This document shows positions 5,276-5,982 of a stretch of DNA of 5,982 nucleotides, one piece after another (the stretch's first letter is position 1; every line of letters starts with the position of its first letter). Source of the DNA: CALGLS01 sp045105695 (lineage in GTDB: Bacteria > Bacteroidota > Bacteroidia > Chitinophagales > Saprospiraceae); contig JBGCDT010000340.1 in NCBI GenBank assembly GCA_045105695.1, positions 1-5,982 on the forward strand, given 5' to 3'. The notes beneath the pieces are model-generated. The model searched no databases and had not been told where the DNA came from. It worked only from the letters and a program-made list of their open reading frames with translations. The position numbers were made by a program, and so were the translations under genes.

Positions 5276-5540
5276 AATTCCTTACATTTCGATTATACAA
5301 AAAATAATTATTTATAATTGAACGCTAGATTTCTAAAAATTCTGCCTTTTCTAATTTTTAAATTAATTTGTAATTAAATATTCGATGCACCTGTCTATGC
5401 ATTGAATAGGTTCCTTTAATCGATAGATATCCGTCCATCGAAGTCAAAATCAGTTTGGTTTATGTTTTTAATATAATATCTCTATACTGTTTTTACAGCC
5501 GACAAATATTTTTCATTTTTTAACCATAAAAAACATTGTT

Positions 5541-5982
5541 ATGAATTACGCTTCAGACAGTGCAAAGCTACTGCTTTGTCTATTCTTCTCTCTTTTTACT
5601 TTTACTTTTTCATTTGCGCAGTGGAATCCTCAAACGCAATCAACGACTACCTCTATCTATAGAAGTGGAAAAGTCGGAGTTGGCCTTTCCCAAAATCCTT
5701 CTGCCGAGCTACATGTTAGTCAATTAAATCTTTCTGATGGAGGTTTACAATACGCACCTACCTTTAGATTAGAAAGATCTTATTCCGCAGCTACATTTAC
5801 ATGGGATTTTTTACCAGAGAATGCATTAGAAATAGAAAAAAACAGTACACTGGCATTGTCGATTAATACAGATGAAAATAAAGCAACGGCCAAAAAACTA
5901 ATTTTGGGTCATTCTGCTTCAGCAACTTCTCAGACCGGAGAAGAAATGACTTTTGGCTATGATGATACTTTCAGAGGAAGTT
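5541..5982 (+). CDS. Secreted protein with tail-fibre/S74-like motif, N-terminal part (3' truncated)
   Basis: An ATG at 5541 opens a frame that runs without a stop to the window edge, giving 147 residues (MNYASDSAKLLLCLFF...). Residues 1-27 are a good Sec signal peptide with a hydrophobic core (LLLCLFFSLFTFTFSF) and cleavage after AQ. Residues 39-59 (IYRSGKVGVGLSQNPSAELHV) match the 'GNVGIGT..P.AKLHV' motif that begins many Bacteroidota surface proteins of the phage tail-fibre or peptidase-S74-associated type. The remainder (FRLERSYSAATFTWDFLPEN, LALSINTDENKATAKKLILGHSAS, GEEMTFGYDDTFRGS) looks beta-rich and soluble. Such proteins often carry a C-terminal S74 chaperone or a T9SS tail, but that part is outside the window. 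The strong terminator and long gap upstream indicate an independent transcription unit. No clear Shine-Dalgarno precedes the start (ACATTGTT), as usual in this phylum. The frame and signal peptide are solid; the family is tentative. Confidence 0.75.
   Translation, partial: MNYASDSAKLLLCLFFSLFTFTFSFAQWNPQTQSTTTSIYRSGKVGVGLSQNPSAELHVSQLNLSDGGLQYAPTFRLERSYSAATFTWDFLPENALEIEKNSTLALSINTDENKATAKKLILGHSASATSQTGEEMTFGYDDTFRGS

Larger units (their letters stand above)
4955..5540. other. Long AT-rich intergenic region
   Basis: These 586 bases hold the deacetylase terminator near the left end, a tandem TTAATCTTAATC (5110-5121), and the T23 tract (5253-5275). From 5454 come TTTGG and T-rich, TATAAT-like elements that could belong to the promoter of the last gene, but no pair has correct Bacteroidota -33/-7 spacing. 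ATGCACCT occurs at 5072-5079 and 5385-5392, which is unremarkable in sequence of this length. I recognise no RNA family and no convincing gene on either strand. The size is unusual for a simple promoter, so an upstream regulatory region or small RNA cannot be excluded. Confidence 0.6.

Noticed and set aside
5385..5402. ATGCA...TGCAT inverted repeat in the long intergenic region
   Set aside because: The 5-bp arms are within chance expectation and no U tract or second element supports a function.
5110..5421. Several TTAATC copies (5110, 5116, 5164, 5416) as a repeat family related to the palindrome arms
   Set aside because: TTAATC is only six bases and expected often in such AT-rich DNA; only the tandem pair is mildly notable.

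Overview
The window reads as chromosomal DNA of a member of the Bacteroidota. Four things suggest this: a BatA/VWA-type membrane protein with the C-terminus typical of that phylum, an outer-membrane beta-barrel resembling DUF6268, a secreted enzyme ending in a type IX secretion (Por/T9SS) sorting domain, and AT-rich start regions without strong Shine-Dalgarno sequences. A Saprospiria- or Flavobacteriia-like host is plausible, but the sequence does not settle the class.

Layout. (1) Positions 2-532, plus strand: the last 176 codons of a BatA-domain membrane protein. (2) 536-1444, minus strand: a complete 302-aa secreted beta-barrel protein, convergent with the first gene and only 3 bp from it. 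(3) 1445-1827: a divergent intergenic region with candidate promoters, a 9-bp inverted repeat and two copies of the 9-mer AATGCGTAT. (4) 1828-2601, plus strand: a 257-aa PAS-like/LuxR-HTH transcription regulator. (5) 2602-2863: an intergenic region with a third AATGCGTAT, an AT hairpin that may be a terminator, a pair of alternative hairpins and a perfect 22-nt palindrome just before the next start codon. (6) 2864-4954, plus strand: a 696-aa secreted polysaccharide-deacetylase-like protein (signal peptide, GATase-like domain, NodB/CE4 domain, beta domain, T9SS tail), closed by a very strong intrinsic terminator at 5001-5045. (7) 4955-5540: a long AT-rich non-coding stretch holding a 23-T homopolymer. 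(8) From 5541 to the window edge, plus strand: the first 147 codons of a secreted protein with a tail-fibre/S74-like 'GKVGVG...AELHV' motif.

How the genes may work together. Most of the products are envelope or surface proteins. The LuxR-type regulator lies immediately upstream of the deacetylase in the same direction, and the leaders of both genes carry CACCCC followed by AGATTAA. A reasonable but untested inference is that the regulator controls itself and the deacetylase, an enzyme that would remodel an extracellular or surface glycan. The most distinctive signals are the palindrome at the deacetylase start, the three AATGCGTAT copies around the regulator, a G8 tract inside the T9SS tail that could switch surface anchoring, and the T23 tract upstream of the last gene. 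I see no complete mobile element, CRISPR array, tRNA or rRNA.
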